Source: Campylobacter concisus (lineage in GTDB: Bacteria > Campylobacterota > Campylobacteria > Campylobacterales > Campylobacteraceae). Taken from it: a stretch of 64,000 bases of DNA. The position numbers and the translations under genes were made by a program. The notes under the pieces were generated by a model, which saw only the letters and a program-made list of their open reading frames with translations, was not told the DNA's origin and searched no databases. The stretch covers positions 310,001-374,000 of the forward strand of contig LVWL01000020.1 in NCBI GenBank assembly GCA_002092835.1, written 5' to 3'. The first letter of the stretch is position 1. The number at the start of each line of letters is the position of its first letter. Below, piece by piece: positions 27,078 through 36,381 of the stretch.

Positions 27078-28173
27078 TTAACATCCTTTTTGCGTAATTT
27101 CTAACTTCTTTATCAGCTTCAAAAATTTCATCAATATTTGAAATTTTAATATCTCTAAAATTTTTAACAGAGCTTAAAACGAGCCTTGAGATATCCAAAA
27201 ATGAGCATTTTTTCTCTAAAAAGCTAAATACTCCAACCTCATTTGCAGCATTTATCACTACACCTAGATCAGGGTTTGCTAGTGCTTCATCTTTTAGCGA
27301 AAAAATGGGGTATTTTTTAAGGCTGATTTTATGAAATTTTATATTTTTTAGATCAAGTAAATTTGCGTGTGAAACGATATTTTCATTGATATTTTCAAAC
27401 ATAGCATGAGCGATAGCTAGCTTCATATCAGGTCGCGAGAGGTGCATCGTGCTTGAGCCGTCTATAAATTCAACTACGGCGTGTATCGCAGAAGTTGGTT
27501 CTATCACAGCCTCGATCTCCTTTACGCCATAAAGCCAATAAGCCTCCATTACTTCAAAAAGCTTATTTGCCATCGTCGCACTATCAATAGTGATCTTTGC
27601 GCCCATGTCCCAGTTTGGGTGTTTTAGTGCGTCACTTGGCGTGGCGTCTTTTAGAAATTTGATCGGTTTTTTATAAAATGCGCCGCCACTTGCTGTGATG
27701 ATGAGTCTTTTTGGTGCAGTTTTATTTTCAAGTAGAAATTTAAGCCCAAAGTGCTCGCTGTCTATTGGTAAAATTTCTCTAGTTTTTAGAAATTTGCCGC
27801 CAACAACAAGGCTCTCTTTGTTTGCAAGCGCAAGCCTTTTGCCAAGAGCTTGTGTCTTTAGACTAGGAGCAAGGCCAGCAAAGCCAACAAGGGCGTTTAT
27901 TACCTTTTTTGAGCTTGAAATTTCTAGTATTTGTAGCAGTCCAGTCTCACCAAAAAAGATATTTTTAGCTTCTATGTTTTTTACATTTTTAGCTAGCTTT
28001 TCATCGCCTACGCAGACAAATTTTGGCTTAAATTTTAAGATTTGCTCATTTAGTAAATCTACATTTTTAGCGCAGCTTAACGCCTCAACCTCTACGCCAA
28101 ATTTTTCGCAAAGATTAAGGGCGTTTTTGCCGATTGAACCAGTTGAGCCAAGTATTACCACGAGAGCGACCAA
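27064..28173 (-). CDS. dxr: 1-deoxy-D-xylulose-5-phosphate reductoisomerase
   Basis: Second step of the MEP isoprenoid pathway, NADPH-dependent, cytoplasmic. 369 aa. N-terminal NADPH motif LGSTGSIGKNAL, then LANKESLVVGG, the metal/substrate loop DSEHFGLKF, TASGGAFYKKP, and HPNWDMGAKITIDSATMANK. It overlaps cdsA by 19 bases at its 5' end and uraA at its 3' end, so it is translationally coupled within the cluster. Confidence 0.95.
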   Translation of the reverse strand: MVALVVILGSTGSIGKNALNLCEKFGVEVEALSCAKNVDLLNEQILKFKPKFVCVGDEKLAKNVKNIEAKNIFFGETGLLQILEISSSKKVINALVGFAGLAPSLKTQALGKRLALANKESLVVGGKFLKTREILPIDSEHFGLKFLLENKTAPKRLIITASGGAFYKKPIKFLKDATPSDALKHPNWDMGAKITIDSATMANKLFEVMEAYWLYGVKEIEAVIEPTSAIHAVVEFIDGSSTMHLSRPDMKLAIAHAMFENINENIVSHANLLDLKNIKFHKISLKKYPIFSLKDEALANPDLGVVINAANEVGVFSFLEKKCSFLDISRLVLSSVKNFRDIKISNIDEIFEADKEVRNYAKRMLNAKV

Positions 28174-28886
28174 AGTAGGGCGACTACGCCAAATAAATAA
28201 CCATCTATCCTATCAAGCATGCCGCCGTGTCCTGGGAAGAGCGAACCACTATCTTTGACGCCGCAAAGTCTTTTTAGGTAACTTTCAAACAAATCTCCCC
28301 AAACTGCAAAGACGCAGACTAAAAAGCTTGAGAATAAAATTTGAAAAAATCCTTCAGTTACAAAATTTCCAACAATGCAGCCAATCACAGTGCCTATCGC
28401 CACACCGCCTGCTGCACCTTCGATTGTTTTGTTTGGTGAGCTTGGGCTAAATGGATGTTTGCCAAACATTTTACCAACAAAAAATGCACCGCTATCGCTT
28501 GCAACTACGCTTAAAATAAGCCATACAAGATAGCCTACGCCATACTCTGAGTAAAGCATCCACATCATAAAGATCGGCGTGGTCGGATATACAAAAGGTG
28601 CGACTAGCTTTAAATTTTCACTTTTTATGTGAGCTAGGATCGAAGCAACTAGCATGATAGCAAGGATCGCTATGAATATTGGATTTGTAAAATATGTAAG
28701 CACGTAAAAAGCAAGTGCAGCAAAAACTAGCTGTTTGTGATCGATATTATAAAGCTTGAGCGACTCATTAAAAGCAAAATAAAGCACAGCGCCAAGCAAG
28801 ATAAAATTTAAAATATAATTATCAATAAAAAAAACTACCAAAATAGCAACAAACATCAAAATGCCAGTGATTATGCGAGATTGCAT
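28155..28886 (-). CDS. cdsA: Phosphatidate cytidylyltransferase
   Basis: 243-aa membrane enzyme making CDP-diacylglycerol from phosphatidate and CTP. Multiple TM segments. The CDP-alcohol signature near the C-terminus reads SYLKRLCGVKDSGSLFPGHGGMLDRIDG, with DSGAFFVGKMFGKHPFSPSSPNKTIEG before it. First gene of the cdsA-dxr-uraA-pgp1-tsaD run. The ATG follows an AAGGAGAGG site. Confidence 0.95.
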   Translation of the reverse strand: MQSRIITGILMFVAILVVFFIDNYILNFILLGAVLYFAFNESLKLYNIDHKQLVFAALAFYVLTYFTNPIFIAILAIMLVASILAHIKSENLKLVAPFVYPTTPIFMMWMLYSEYGVGYLVWLILSVVASDSGAFFVGKMFGKHPFSPSSPNKTIEGAAGGVAIGTVIGCIVGNFVTEGFFQILFSSFLVCVFAVWGDLFESYLKRLCGVKDSGSLFPGHGGMLDRIDGYLFGVVALLWSLSW

Positions 28887-29118
28887 ATCCTCTCCTTAAA
28901 ATCGTTATTTCGCTGTAATTATAACACTTAAAATTTAGACGGCGTTTATAAGAGTAAAATTTGGTTTAAAAAGCATTTTAAGCTGGTAAATTTAGACTAT
29001 TTTGGCGTTAGTAAAGATTTAAATTTGTCTTTTAAACTCACAAATAAAGCAAGACCGAAATGATCCCAAGTAGCAACTTGCAATAAATATACGCAGTAGT
29101 GCTTTATGGCTTAAAATT

Positions 29119-30018
29119 TTAAAAATTATTTTCCTCAAAAAAGTCGGTGTCGATTTTGCAAATTTCATATATTTGGCTTATTTGAACTCCGACTTTGTAT
29201 TTTATCATTAGTTCTGCAAGCTTGTCGCCATCTATCAAAACCACACTAAAATTTTGATTATCTTTGGCGAAATTTTCAGCTTCTTTAGTAAATTTTGCCG
29301 TAGTGATAAAGACGCCTTTTTTGGTATTTTTATTTGAGATGGCGCCGATAAACTGCTGAATCTCTGGCCTACGGATATTACTGCCGTCTTTGTATCTTTT
29401 TGCTTGGATGTAAATTTTAGAAAGCCCAAGTTCATCTTCGTCTATGATGCCATCTATCCCGCCGTCTGGGCCTTTGTTTGTGAGATTTCCAGCTCCATAA
29501 TTCATCTTTTCAAGTAGCTTTGTTACAAGGTATTCAAAAAATCTCGGCTCTTTTTCTAAAATGCTAGATAAAATTTCACTTTTTAGCTCTTCTTTTATCT
29601 TGCAAAGCGCTTCATCTATATTATCATCTGGGGTGTTTTCCGTGGCTTCTTTTTTCTCTTGCCTTATCTCTTGTTTGTAAATTTCATCGTACCAAGTGAG
29701 AAATTTGCTCTTTTTATCCTTACTACTTACTAACTCTTTGCCAAAATTTGTTATGGCAAATAGGCTTCTACCAACTTTTTGAAGCAGCACTTTTTCTGGC
29801 CTTGATTTTACTTGAGCTGTTGTAGCCAGATAGGATAAAGCCCAGTCGGTACGATTTATATAAGTTGGAGTTCCTCTTTTTATTTTTTGCAAAAGATCTT
29901 CGTCTTTTAGCTTAAAATGCTCAATTATAAATTTAGAAATTTCAGCTCTATTTGCCTCTTTCTTTTGTGCGACAAATTCTAAAATAGGTAGCATCATATC
30001 TTTATAGCTTGGTAACAT
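29119..30018 (-). CDS. Mrr-like restriction endonuclease
   Basis: 299 aa. An N-terminal winged-helix Mrr_N domain (about 1-95, LPILEFVAQKKEA to LFAITNFG) is joined by a charged linker to a C-terminal Mrr-cat PD-(D/E)xK nuclease. The nuclease has LVTKLLEKMNY, GPDGGIDGII (catalytic Asp) and IYIQAKRY (Q-x-K). Mrr enzymes cut modified foreign DNA (type IV restriction) without a partner methylase, and none is visible nearby. An isolated gene in a locally accessory spot between cdsA and frdB. Confidence 0.85.
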   Translation of the reverse strand: MLPSYKDMMLPILEFVAQKKEANRAEISKFIIEHFKLKDEDLLQKIKRGTPTYINRTDWALSYLATTAQVKSRPEKVLLQKVGRSLFAITNFGKELVSSKDKKSKFLTWYDEIYKQEIRQEKKEATENTPDDNIDEALCKIKEELKSEILSSILEKEPRFFEYLVTKLLEKMNYGAGNLTNKGPDGGIDGIIDEDELGLSKIYIQAKRYKDGSNIRRPEIQQFIGAISNKNTKKGVFITTAKFTKEAENFAKDNQNFSVVLIDGDKLAELMIKYKVGVQISQIYEICKIDTDFFEENNF

Positions 30019-30087
30019 TTTATATCCTTAAATGAAGCAAATTTTGAAATTATATAAATTTTTTGGCTTAAAAGCTATAATCAAAAC

Positions 30088-30430
30088 ATGAGAAGCCTTG
30101 GCCTAACAAATTTTCTTTTAAAAAATATTAGCTTATTTGTAAACACCTTTGCTACGATATTTGCGCTAATTTTTTGTTTCTGGTGTCGGAATCGTATTTA
30201 TATTTATCGCATTTCCACTTGGTTATATAATGGGCGCACTCTTATCAATCCCATTTTTGATATTTTTATTTTTCTTATTTGTATCTATTGATATCTTTTT
30301 ATGCCTTTTGGCATCTATTTGCAGTCTTTTTAATAAATTTAGAAGTAAATTTGGGGCTTTTACAGCCCCTTTTCTACTTTATAGCAGCCATTTTTCTACG
30401 CATATAAGCTATGCGGCTTTGAAGTGGTAG
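30088..30430 (+). pseudogene. Small membrane protein, frameshifted as given
   Basis: Two overlapping open frames (30088-30291 and 30230-30430) join into one hydrophobic protein if the T6 run at 30170-30175 is read as T5: TIFALIFVSGVGIVFIFIAFPLGYIMGALLSIPFLIF. The joined product would be up to 113 aa with two or three TM spans, ending inside the convergent frdB 3' end. A hairpin at 30353-30369 lies within the 3' part, so the true end may be earlier (a second error). No family recognised. Confidence 0.35.
30353..30369. terminator. GC hairpin between the small membrane ORF and frdB
   Basis: GGGGCT-TTTAC-AGCCCC followed on the plus strand by TTTTC. It starts 4 bases beyond the frdB stop on the minus strand, so it can end the frdCAB transcript and, with its better U tract, the plus-strand transcript. 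Confidence 0.65.
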
Positions 30431-31093
30431 GTGTTTAGGGCAGTTGTCTTCACAGCCTAGCAAAGTCATACAGCCAAATACGCCGTCATCGTCGCCGATA
30501 AGCTCGTAAAAGTCCTCGTCGGTTCGTTTATCGAGCGCATCGATTTTAAATCTAGCTACGCGGTTAAGTCCAACCGCACCGATGAAATCAGGCCTCATGA
30601 TAGCCGTACCGCATGCAGCCACGCAGATACCGCACTCGATGCAGCGATCAAGCTCAAATACCTCTTGAGCCACTTCAGGCTCAACCTTTTCCTCAAGTTT
30701 AGAGATATCTGTCTCGTGGTCTGTATGTATCCAGCTCTCCACACGCCTACTCATCGCATTCATCCAGTTGCCGGTGTCTACGCTTAAGTCTTTTAGTAAC
30801 TTAAATACTGGCAAAGGCATAAGATCGATTACTCCGCTTTCAAAATCCTTAGTAAGAGTTCTACAAGCTAATCTTGGCTTACCATTTACAAGCATGCCAC
30901 AACTTCCACAAATTCCAGCACGACAAACAAAGTCAAAGCTAAGATCTGGGTCAAATTTCTCGCGAATCATATTTAACGCGATAAATAATGTCATACCATC
31001 AGTCTCTTCCAACTCGTAGGTCGCGAAATGTGGCTTTGAAATTTTGCTTAACGGATTATATTTAAATGCTTTTATGGTTATTTTTCTACTCAT
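30374..31093 (-). CDS. frdB: Fumarate reductase iron-sulfur subunit
   Basis: 239 aa, carries electrons from the FrdC haems to FrdA flavin. The [2Fe-2S] motif [10 protein letters not shown]...C lies in the N-terminal half. The C-terminal ferredoxin part has [12 protein letters not shown] for [4Fe-4S] and [16 protein letters not shown] for the third cluster. The latter spacing is typical of the epsilonproteobacterial quinol:fumarate reductases. It overlaps the frdA stop by 8 bases and is last in frdCAB. Confidence 0.93.
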   Translation of the reverse strand: MSRKITIKAFKYNPLSKISKPHFATYELEETDGMTLFIALNMIREKFDPDLSFDFVCRAGICGSCGMLVNGKPRLACRTLTKDFESGVIDLMPLPVFKLLKDLSVDTGNWMNAMSRRVESWIHTDHETDISKLEEKVEPEVAQEVFELDRCIECGICVAACGTAIMRPDFIGAVGLNRVARFKIDALDKRTDEDFYELIGDDDGVFGCMTLLGCEDNCPKHLPLQSRIAYMRRKMAAIK

Positions 31094-33103
31094 ATCCTAT
31101 TCCTGCTCTTTCGTTTGGTGCTTTATATTTTGGTTGAAGATCATAGTGCATTAAAGCCTCTTGAATTTCTTGTCTGCTCTTACCTTCAGCTTGCATTTTC
31201 TCACGAATTTCATCAACCTCTTTTTGGCGGATGGCACTATCTGGATGCTCAATAATATTACCTTTCGCACCATAGCCTCTAAATGCTGGTGGCATCTCCA
31301 TTTTCATAATATCAAGCGGCTCATACACGATAGTCGGTAGCGTATCGCCCTCTTTCCAGCTAGTTAGAGTTCTGTTTAGCCAGTTTAGGTCGTCGCGTTT
31401 CGGATAGTCTTCGCGGCAGTGCGCTCCGCGGCTCTCGGTGCGATCAAGCGCGCCTTTTGCGATACAAAGGGCTAGTTTTAGCATCTTTGGTACGCGGTAA
31501 GCCTCCTCAAGCTCAGGGTTGCCAAATAGCGCCTTATTTGTGACTTTAACGTCCAAAGATTGCTTATAAAGCTCTTCTAGCTCTTTTACCGCTACGGCTA
31601 GACCTTCGCCGGTTCTAAAGATCGCCACGTGCTCCCACATGATATCTTTCATCTTGTTTTTGATCTCAAATACGTTAAATTTGCCCTCTTTTTCGACAAG
31701 GCTCTTTAGATAGTCTTCCTCTTTTTTAACGAATTTTTCGATATCGTTAGTATTTATCTCGATCTCGTGTTTACCGCAGTAATCGGCAAAATAATCTCCC
31801 ACGATCATACCAGCTACGACCGTTTCTGAAACGGAGTTGCCTCCCAGACGGTTAAATCCGTGCATATCCCAGCAAGCAGCCTCGCCGGCGCTAAATAGAC
31901 CTGCTAACGTCGGGCTCTCGCCTGTAGGCTTAGTTTTTATGCCGCCCATGGAGTAGTGCTGCATAGGTAGGATCGGCGCCCAGCCTTTACCGCGTTGGCG
32001 ACCGTTTTCGTCGGTATATACTTCGGTGTCGGCAGGATCGATGCCGTTAAAGATTTCGCAAATTTCTTGAACGTCGCGTAAGTTTTTCTCGATATGCTCG
32101 CGTCCCAGGATAGAGATATCTAGCCAAACGTGATATCCATATGGCTAGGTACGCCCTTGCCTGCGCGGATATGCTCCATGATTCGGCGACTTACGACGTC
32201 GCGGCTAGCTAGTTCTTTTTTCTCAGGCTCGTAGTCGGGCATAAAGCGATATCCGTCCACGTCGCGTAAAATTCCACCGTCGCCGCGGCAACCTTCTGTT
32301 AAAAGAATGCCTGATGGAACGATCGGAGTTGGGTGAAACTGAACAGCTTCCATGTTGCCAAGCTGAGCTACGCCAGTCTCAAGTGCGATGGCCGCGCCGA
32401 TACCCTCGCAAACTACGGCGTTTGTAGTGTGTTTATAAACCCTACCATAGCCACCGGTTGCGATTAGTGTGCCTTTTGCGACGTATGCCGTGATCTCGCC
32501 GTTAACTAGATCGCGAACGATCGCGCCATAACAGCGGTTGTTTGCATGAATGAGCGCGATAGCTTCTTTTCTATCGTGAATTTCTACGTTATGTTTTAGA
32601 GCCTCGTTTGCTACGGCAAAAAGCATAGTGTGTCCGGTAGCGTCGGCCGTAAAGCATGTTCTCCATTTTTTAGTTCCGCCAAAGTCGCGAGAGTGGATGA
32701 GTCCGTGGACTTCTTCTTTTTCTACGATAGTCGTTTTTTGAGCGTTGATGATAGCGCTTCTCTCGCCTTTTGTTATACGAGTCCAAGGCACGCCCCAAGC
32801 CGCTAGTTCGCGGATCGCCTTAGGCGCGGTTTGACAAAACATACGTGCAACTTGCTGATCGCAGCCCCAGTCGCTACCTTTTACCGTGTCGGCAAAGTGT
32901 ACGTCCTCGTTGTCGCCTTCGCTCATTTTTGAATTTCCCAAAGAGGCTTGCATGCCGCCTTGCGCAGCCGCAGAGTGCGAGCGTTTTACAGGTATTAGGC
33001 TTAAAACGATGGTGCTTAAGCCCTTTTCTCCAGCAGCCACAGCAGCTCTAAGACCAGCTAGACCACCACCAATTACCAATGCATCATAATATTTTACATT
33101 CAT
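31086..33103 (-). pseudogene. frdA: Fumarate reductase flavoprotein subunit, frameshifted as given
   Basis: Catalytic subunit with covalent FAD, reducing fumarate to succinate on the cytoplasmic face. The N-terminal FAD motif is [19 protein letters not shown], then HSAAAQGG near the FAD-linking His, [11 protein letters not shown], and the C-terminal [10 protein letters not shown] capping/active region. The frame breaks at plus-strand GG 32143-32144 (minus CC). One extra C restores [19 protein letters not shown] into the 31086-31964 frame, and the joined length is 672 aa as in relatives. The enzyme is central to anaerobic growth, so a base-call error is likely. Base composition is higher in G+C in the middle of the gene. 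Confidence 0.9.
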
Positions 33104-33117
33104 CTTCTAGCTCCTTT

Positions 33118-33816
33118 TTAATGGCTGATCCACACAAAATCGGCGATTAGCGCAATTATAGCAAGTATGCCATAAACGGCAAATACAATTGTTTTTGCCT
33201 TATTTCTTTTGGCAAACATTTCGTGCTTATTTGCACCATCAATGCTTATCCATTTGACATACAAGCGGTACATACCGATACTAGCGTGAACGACCATAAA
33301 AACAAGTAGTGCGAAGTAGAAAATTTCTAGTTGATGAAATGCAGCCGCTGATTTGTCGGCAGTAATATGTCCGCCAAAGACTATATCCACTAAGTGCGCA
33401 CTGGCTGCGAAAAATAGAGCAAAACCGGTTAAAAACTGAAACCACCAAAGCGTAGTATCAAGGTGCTTCATACGGTCTTTGTGGCCTCTAAACATTAGAT
33501 ATTGTCTGTAGTTTGCTGGAAATTTTCTCATAGCTAAAAATGCATGAGCGATAAAAATGGCGAATATTACCGCGGCAATAACGTTAGTGATCCACCATGT
33601 AGCCTCGCCGAATAAAAATTTAGCCTCCGCAAACCCTACGACAGCATTAAATGCGTCTTTGCCAAGTAGTATAGTAGAAGTAAAAACCATATGGCACAAT
33701 ATAAAACAGGCCAAAATAAACCCTGTAATGCTTTGCCATCTATCCCAAGCGGCTGGAGTGCGACTTTTTTTGTCATCCGACCGTTTTCCCAAAAAACCTT
33801 CTATAAGCCCGGTCAT
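33118..33816 (-). CDS. frdC: Fumarate reductase cytochrome b subunit
   Basis: 232-aa di-haem membrane anchor that oxidises menaquinol. Five TM helices with His residues in FILACFILCHMVF, IFIAHAFLAMRKFP, FAASAHLVDIVFGG and LLVFMVVHASIGMYRLYV, matching the haem ligands of the Wolinella/Campylobacter FrdC family. First gene of frdCAB, with a 14-base gap to frdA. The N-terminus has the family-typical short cytoplasmic lead. Confidence 0.93.
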   Translation of the reverse strand: MTGLIEGFLGKRSDDKKSRTPAAWDRWQSITGFILACFILCHMVFTSTILLGKDAFNAVVGFAEAKFLFGEATWWITNVIAAVIFAIFIAHAFLAMRKFPANYRQYLMFRGHKDRMKHLDTTLWWFQFLTGFALFFAASAHLVDIVFGGHITADKSAAAFHQLEIFYFALLVFMVVHASIGMYRLYVKWISIDGANKHEMFAKRNKAKTIVFAVYGILAIIALIADFVWISH

Positions 33817-33935
33817 GAGCCCTCCTAAGAAATTTGAAATAAATTATCATTTCTTAATACTAATTTAAATATTAGTATTAATTGATAAAGCTAATGCTAG
33901 CAGATTTTTACTTTAATATTTTTTAAACACTTATA

Positions 33936-34751
33936 TTAGAGCTTTGAAAATTTTTTATAAAGCATGGCATAAATAAAAATTCCAAAACCACACATAATAA
34001 GTGATAAAATTTGCCCCATTGATAGACCAAAAATAATAAATCCAAGTCCAGAATCAGGCTCTCTGTAAAACTCGCAAACAAATCTTGCAAATGTGTATAA
34101 AATGGCGTAAAGTGCTATGAGTTCGCCATTAAATTTATTATATTTTCTATATAAAAATAAAATGGAAAAAATAACTAAACCTTCTAAGAATGCCTCGTAA
34201 AGCTGGCTTGGATGTCTTGGCTGACCAAAGACATTTATCGCCCAAGGCACATCTGTGACCCTGCCAAAAAGCTCTTGATTTAAGAAATTTCCTATCCTGC
34301 CAAAGGTGTAGCCAAAAGGTATGCAGATGGCGCAAAGATCAAGTAGCTGCCAAGCATTTTGCTTATATCTTTTGCAAAATAAAATTGTCGCTAGCAAAAA
34401 GCCAACTACAGCGCCGTGATAGCTCATGCCGCGAATTCCTATAAATTCGCCGTTGTGAAAAGGGTTGAAAATTTGCCAAGGCTGCGTTAGATAGTAGCTA
34501 GCTTCACCAGAATAGACTAAAACCCAGCCAAGCCTAGCGCCTAAAATAACGCCTATTTCAACCCAGAAAAAGTAATTATCCAAGAGCTGATTTGAGATTG
34601 GGATTTTATCTTTTTTAACGAGATATTTTGCCATGGCAAGCGCCAAAACAAGGGCTAAAATATACATAAGCCCATACCAGTGCACGCTAAAGTCAAAGAT
34701 GCTAAATGCTACCGGGTCAAAGTGGTTATAAATGTCGTTCCAAATTTCCAT
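33936..34751 (-). CDS. lgt: Prolipoprotein diacylglyceryl transferase
   Basis: 271-aa inner-membrane enzyme that attaches diacylglycerol to the lipobox Cys of prolipoproteins. About seven TM segments. The Lgt signature [17 protein letters not shown] is present (about residues 130-146), with [10 protein letters not shown] carrying the essential His and VYSGEASYY before it. Downstream (on the minus strand) of yigZ by 40 bases. Confidence 0.95.
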   Translation of the reverse strand: MEIWNDIYNHFDPVAFSIFDFSVHWYGLMYILALVLALAMAKYLVKKDKIPISNQLLDNYFFWVEIGVILGARLGWVLVYSGEASYYLTQPWQIFNPFHNGEFIGIRGMSYHGAVVGFLLATILFCKRYKQNAWQLLDLCAICIPFGYTFGRIGNFLNQELFGRVTDVPWAINVFGQPRHPSQLYEAFLEGLVIFSILFLYRKYNKFNGELIALYAILYTFARFVCEFYREPDSGLGFIIFGLSMGQILSLIMCGFGIFIYAMLYKKFSKL

Positions 34752-34791
34752 TTTTACTTTCTTTTTAAAATTTTTGCGATTTTACAATGAT

Positions 34792-35433
34792 TTAGCTTTG
34801 ATGAGCGAATAAACTCTTGCCACTAAGGGCAAGGGCTAAAAATTTAAACTCGCTTGCTTCAAATTCTTTGCAAAATTTAAATAGCTCGGCAAATTCTGCC
34901 TCATTTAAATTTACGCTCCAGATCGCTCCAAGGTCATTAAATTCTTTTTCAAACTCGCTTAAATTTTTAGTGGCAAAATAGTGCTCAAAGCGGCTCATTA
35001 ATGAAAATGGCGTAAAAAATTTGATCTCATCTTTTATCTCAAATTTCATCACGCCACCATCTTTTATCGCTTCATTTATCACCTCATTCACAGCCCCAGA
35101 GTAGGCTCTTACAAGCCCTCCAGTGCCAAGCTTTATCCCGCCAAAATACCTGACTATCAAGACGCCAACGTTTATAAGCTCCGCCCCTCTTAGCGCGTTT
35201 AGGCTTGGCTGTCCGCTAGTGCCCTTTGGCTCACCATCGTCGCTTTGATTTTCAACGATTTGGCCGTATTTGTTTAACTCTCTTGTCGCCCAAACTACGT
35301 GAACAGCCTTAAAATGCTCTTCTTTTAGGCTCTCATGCAATCTCTTAAACTCACTTATCGGGCATAAAAATGCTAAAAAATTTGACTTTTTTATATCAAG
35401 CTGGGCTTTAAAAATCCTATCAATCGTCTGCAA
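34792..35433 (-). CDS. YigZ/IMPACT family protein
   Basis: 213 aa. The N-terminal UPF0029/Impact domain has the hallmark QSDDGEPKGTSGQPSLNAL and VGVLIVRYFGGIKLGTGGLVRAY. A DUF1949-like C-terminal ferredoxin-fold domain follows. YigZ family proteins are linked to translation or stress control, but the biochemical role is not established. On the same strand as lgt, possibly co-transcribed. Confidence 0.88.
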   Translation of the reverse strand: MQTIDRIFKAQLDIKKSNFLAFLCPISEFKRLHESLKEEHFKAVHVVWATRELNKYGQIVENQSDDGEPKGTSGQPSLNALRGAELINVGVLIVRYFGGIKLGTGGLVRAYSGAVNEVINEAIKDGGVMKFEIKDEIKFFTPFSLMSRFEHYFATKNLSEFEKEFNDLGAIWSVNLNEAEFAELFKFCKEFEASEFKFLALALSGKSLFAHQS

Positions 35434-35559
35434 ATTTGCTCTTTTTTAAAAAATTTAAAAATCTTATCAATTTGCTGATTAAAGCCTTGTAAATTCAGAC
35501 AAATTTATATTATTAAGGAAAAGATAGTAGAATTTTGCAATTTTTCATGAAGGACTAAA

Positions 35560-36381
35560 ATGATACAAACTTGCCTATTTCCAGCGGCTGGATATGGAAC
35601 GAGGTTTTTGCCAGCTACAAAATCGCTCCCAAAAGAGATGTTGCCAATACTTACAAAACCGCTCATTCACTACGGCGTTGATGAGGCACTTGAGGCTGGC
35701 ATGGATAATATGGCCTTTGTCACAGGACGCGGGAAAAGGGCGCTTGAGGACTATTTTGACATCAGCTACGAGCTAGAAAAAGAGATCGCAGGTAGCTCAA
35801 AAGAGTCGCTGCTAAGCGAAGTTAGAAATTTAATGAGCTCATGCACATTTTCATTTACTAGGCAAAATGCTATGAAAGGCCTTGGACATGCCATTTATAC
35901 GGGCAAAACGCTAGTTCGAGATGAAGCATTTGGGGTCATTTTGGCAGATGATCTATGCATAAATGAAAATGGCGAGGGTGTGCTTTCACAGATGGTTAAA
36001 ATTTATGAAAAGTATCGCTGCAGCGTAGTTGCAGTGATGGAGGTGCCAAAAGAGCAGACCAAGTCTTACGGCGTCGTAAGCGGTAGGTTTATAGAAGATG
36101 ATCTCATAATGGTCGATGATATGGTTGAAAAGCCTGATCCTGCCGAGGCTCCGACAAATTTAGCGATAATCGGGCGCTACATCCTAACGCCAGATATTTT
36201 TAATATCTTAGAGCGAACAAAGCCAGGTAAAAACGGCGAAATCCAGATCACAGACGCTCTAAAAACGCAGGCAAAAGATGGCATGGTGCTAGCTTATAAA
36301 TTTAAAGGCAAGAGATTTGATTGCGGCAGCATCGATGGCTTTGTCGAGGCTACAAATTTCTTTTACGAGCGCAGTAAATGA
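35560..36381 (+). CDS. galU: UTP-glucose-1-phosphate uridylyltransferase
   Basis: 273-aa nucleotidyltransferase making UDP-glucose for surface polysaccharides. The N-terminal UTP loop is FPAAGYGTRFLPATKSLPKEMLP, then DNMAFVTGRGK, VILADDLCIN, and the C-terminal FKGKRFDCGSIDGF. Overlaps pgi by 4 bases (ATGA), so sugar-phosphate enzymes are coupled. Confidence 0.95.
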   Translation: MIQTCLFPAAGYGTRFLPATKSLPKEMLPILTKPLIHYGVDEALEAGMDNMAFVTGRGKRALEDYFDISYELEKEIAGSSKESLLSEVRNLMSSCTFSFTRQNAMKGLGHAIYTGKTLVRDEAFGVILADDLCINENGEGVLSQMVKIYEKYRCSVVAVMEVPKEQTKSYGVVSGRFIEDDLIMVDDMVEKPDPAEAPTNLAIIGRYILTPDIFNILERTKPGKNGEIQITDALKTQAKDGMVLAYKFKGKRFDCGSIDGFVEATNFFYERSK

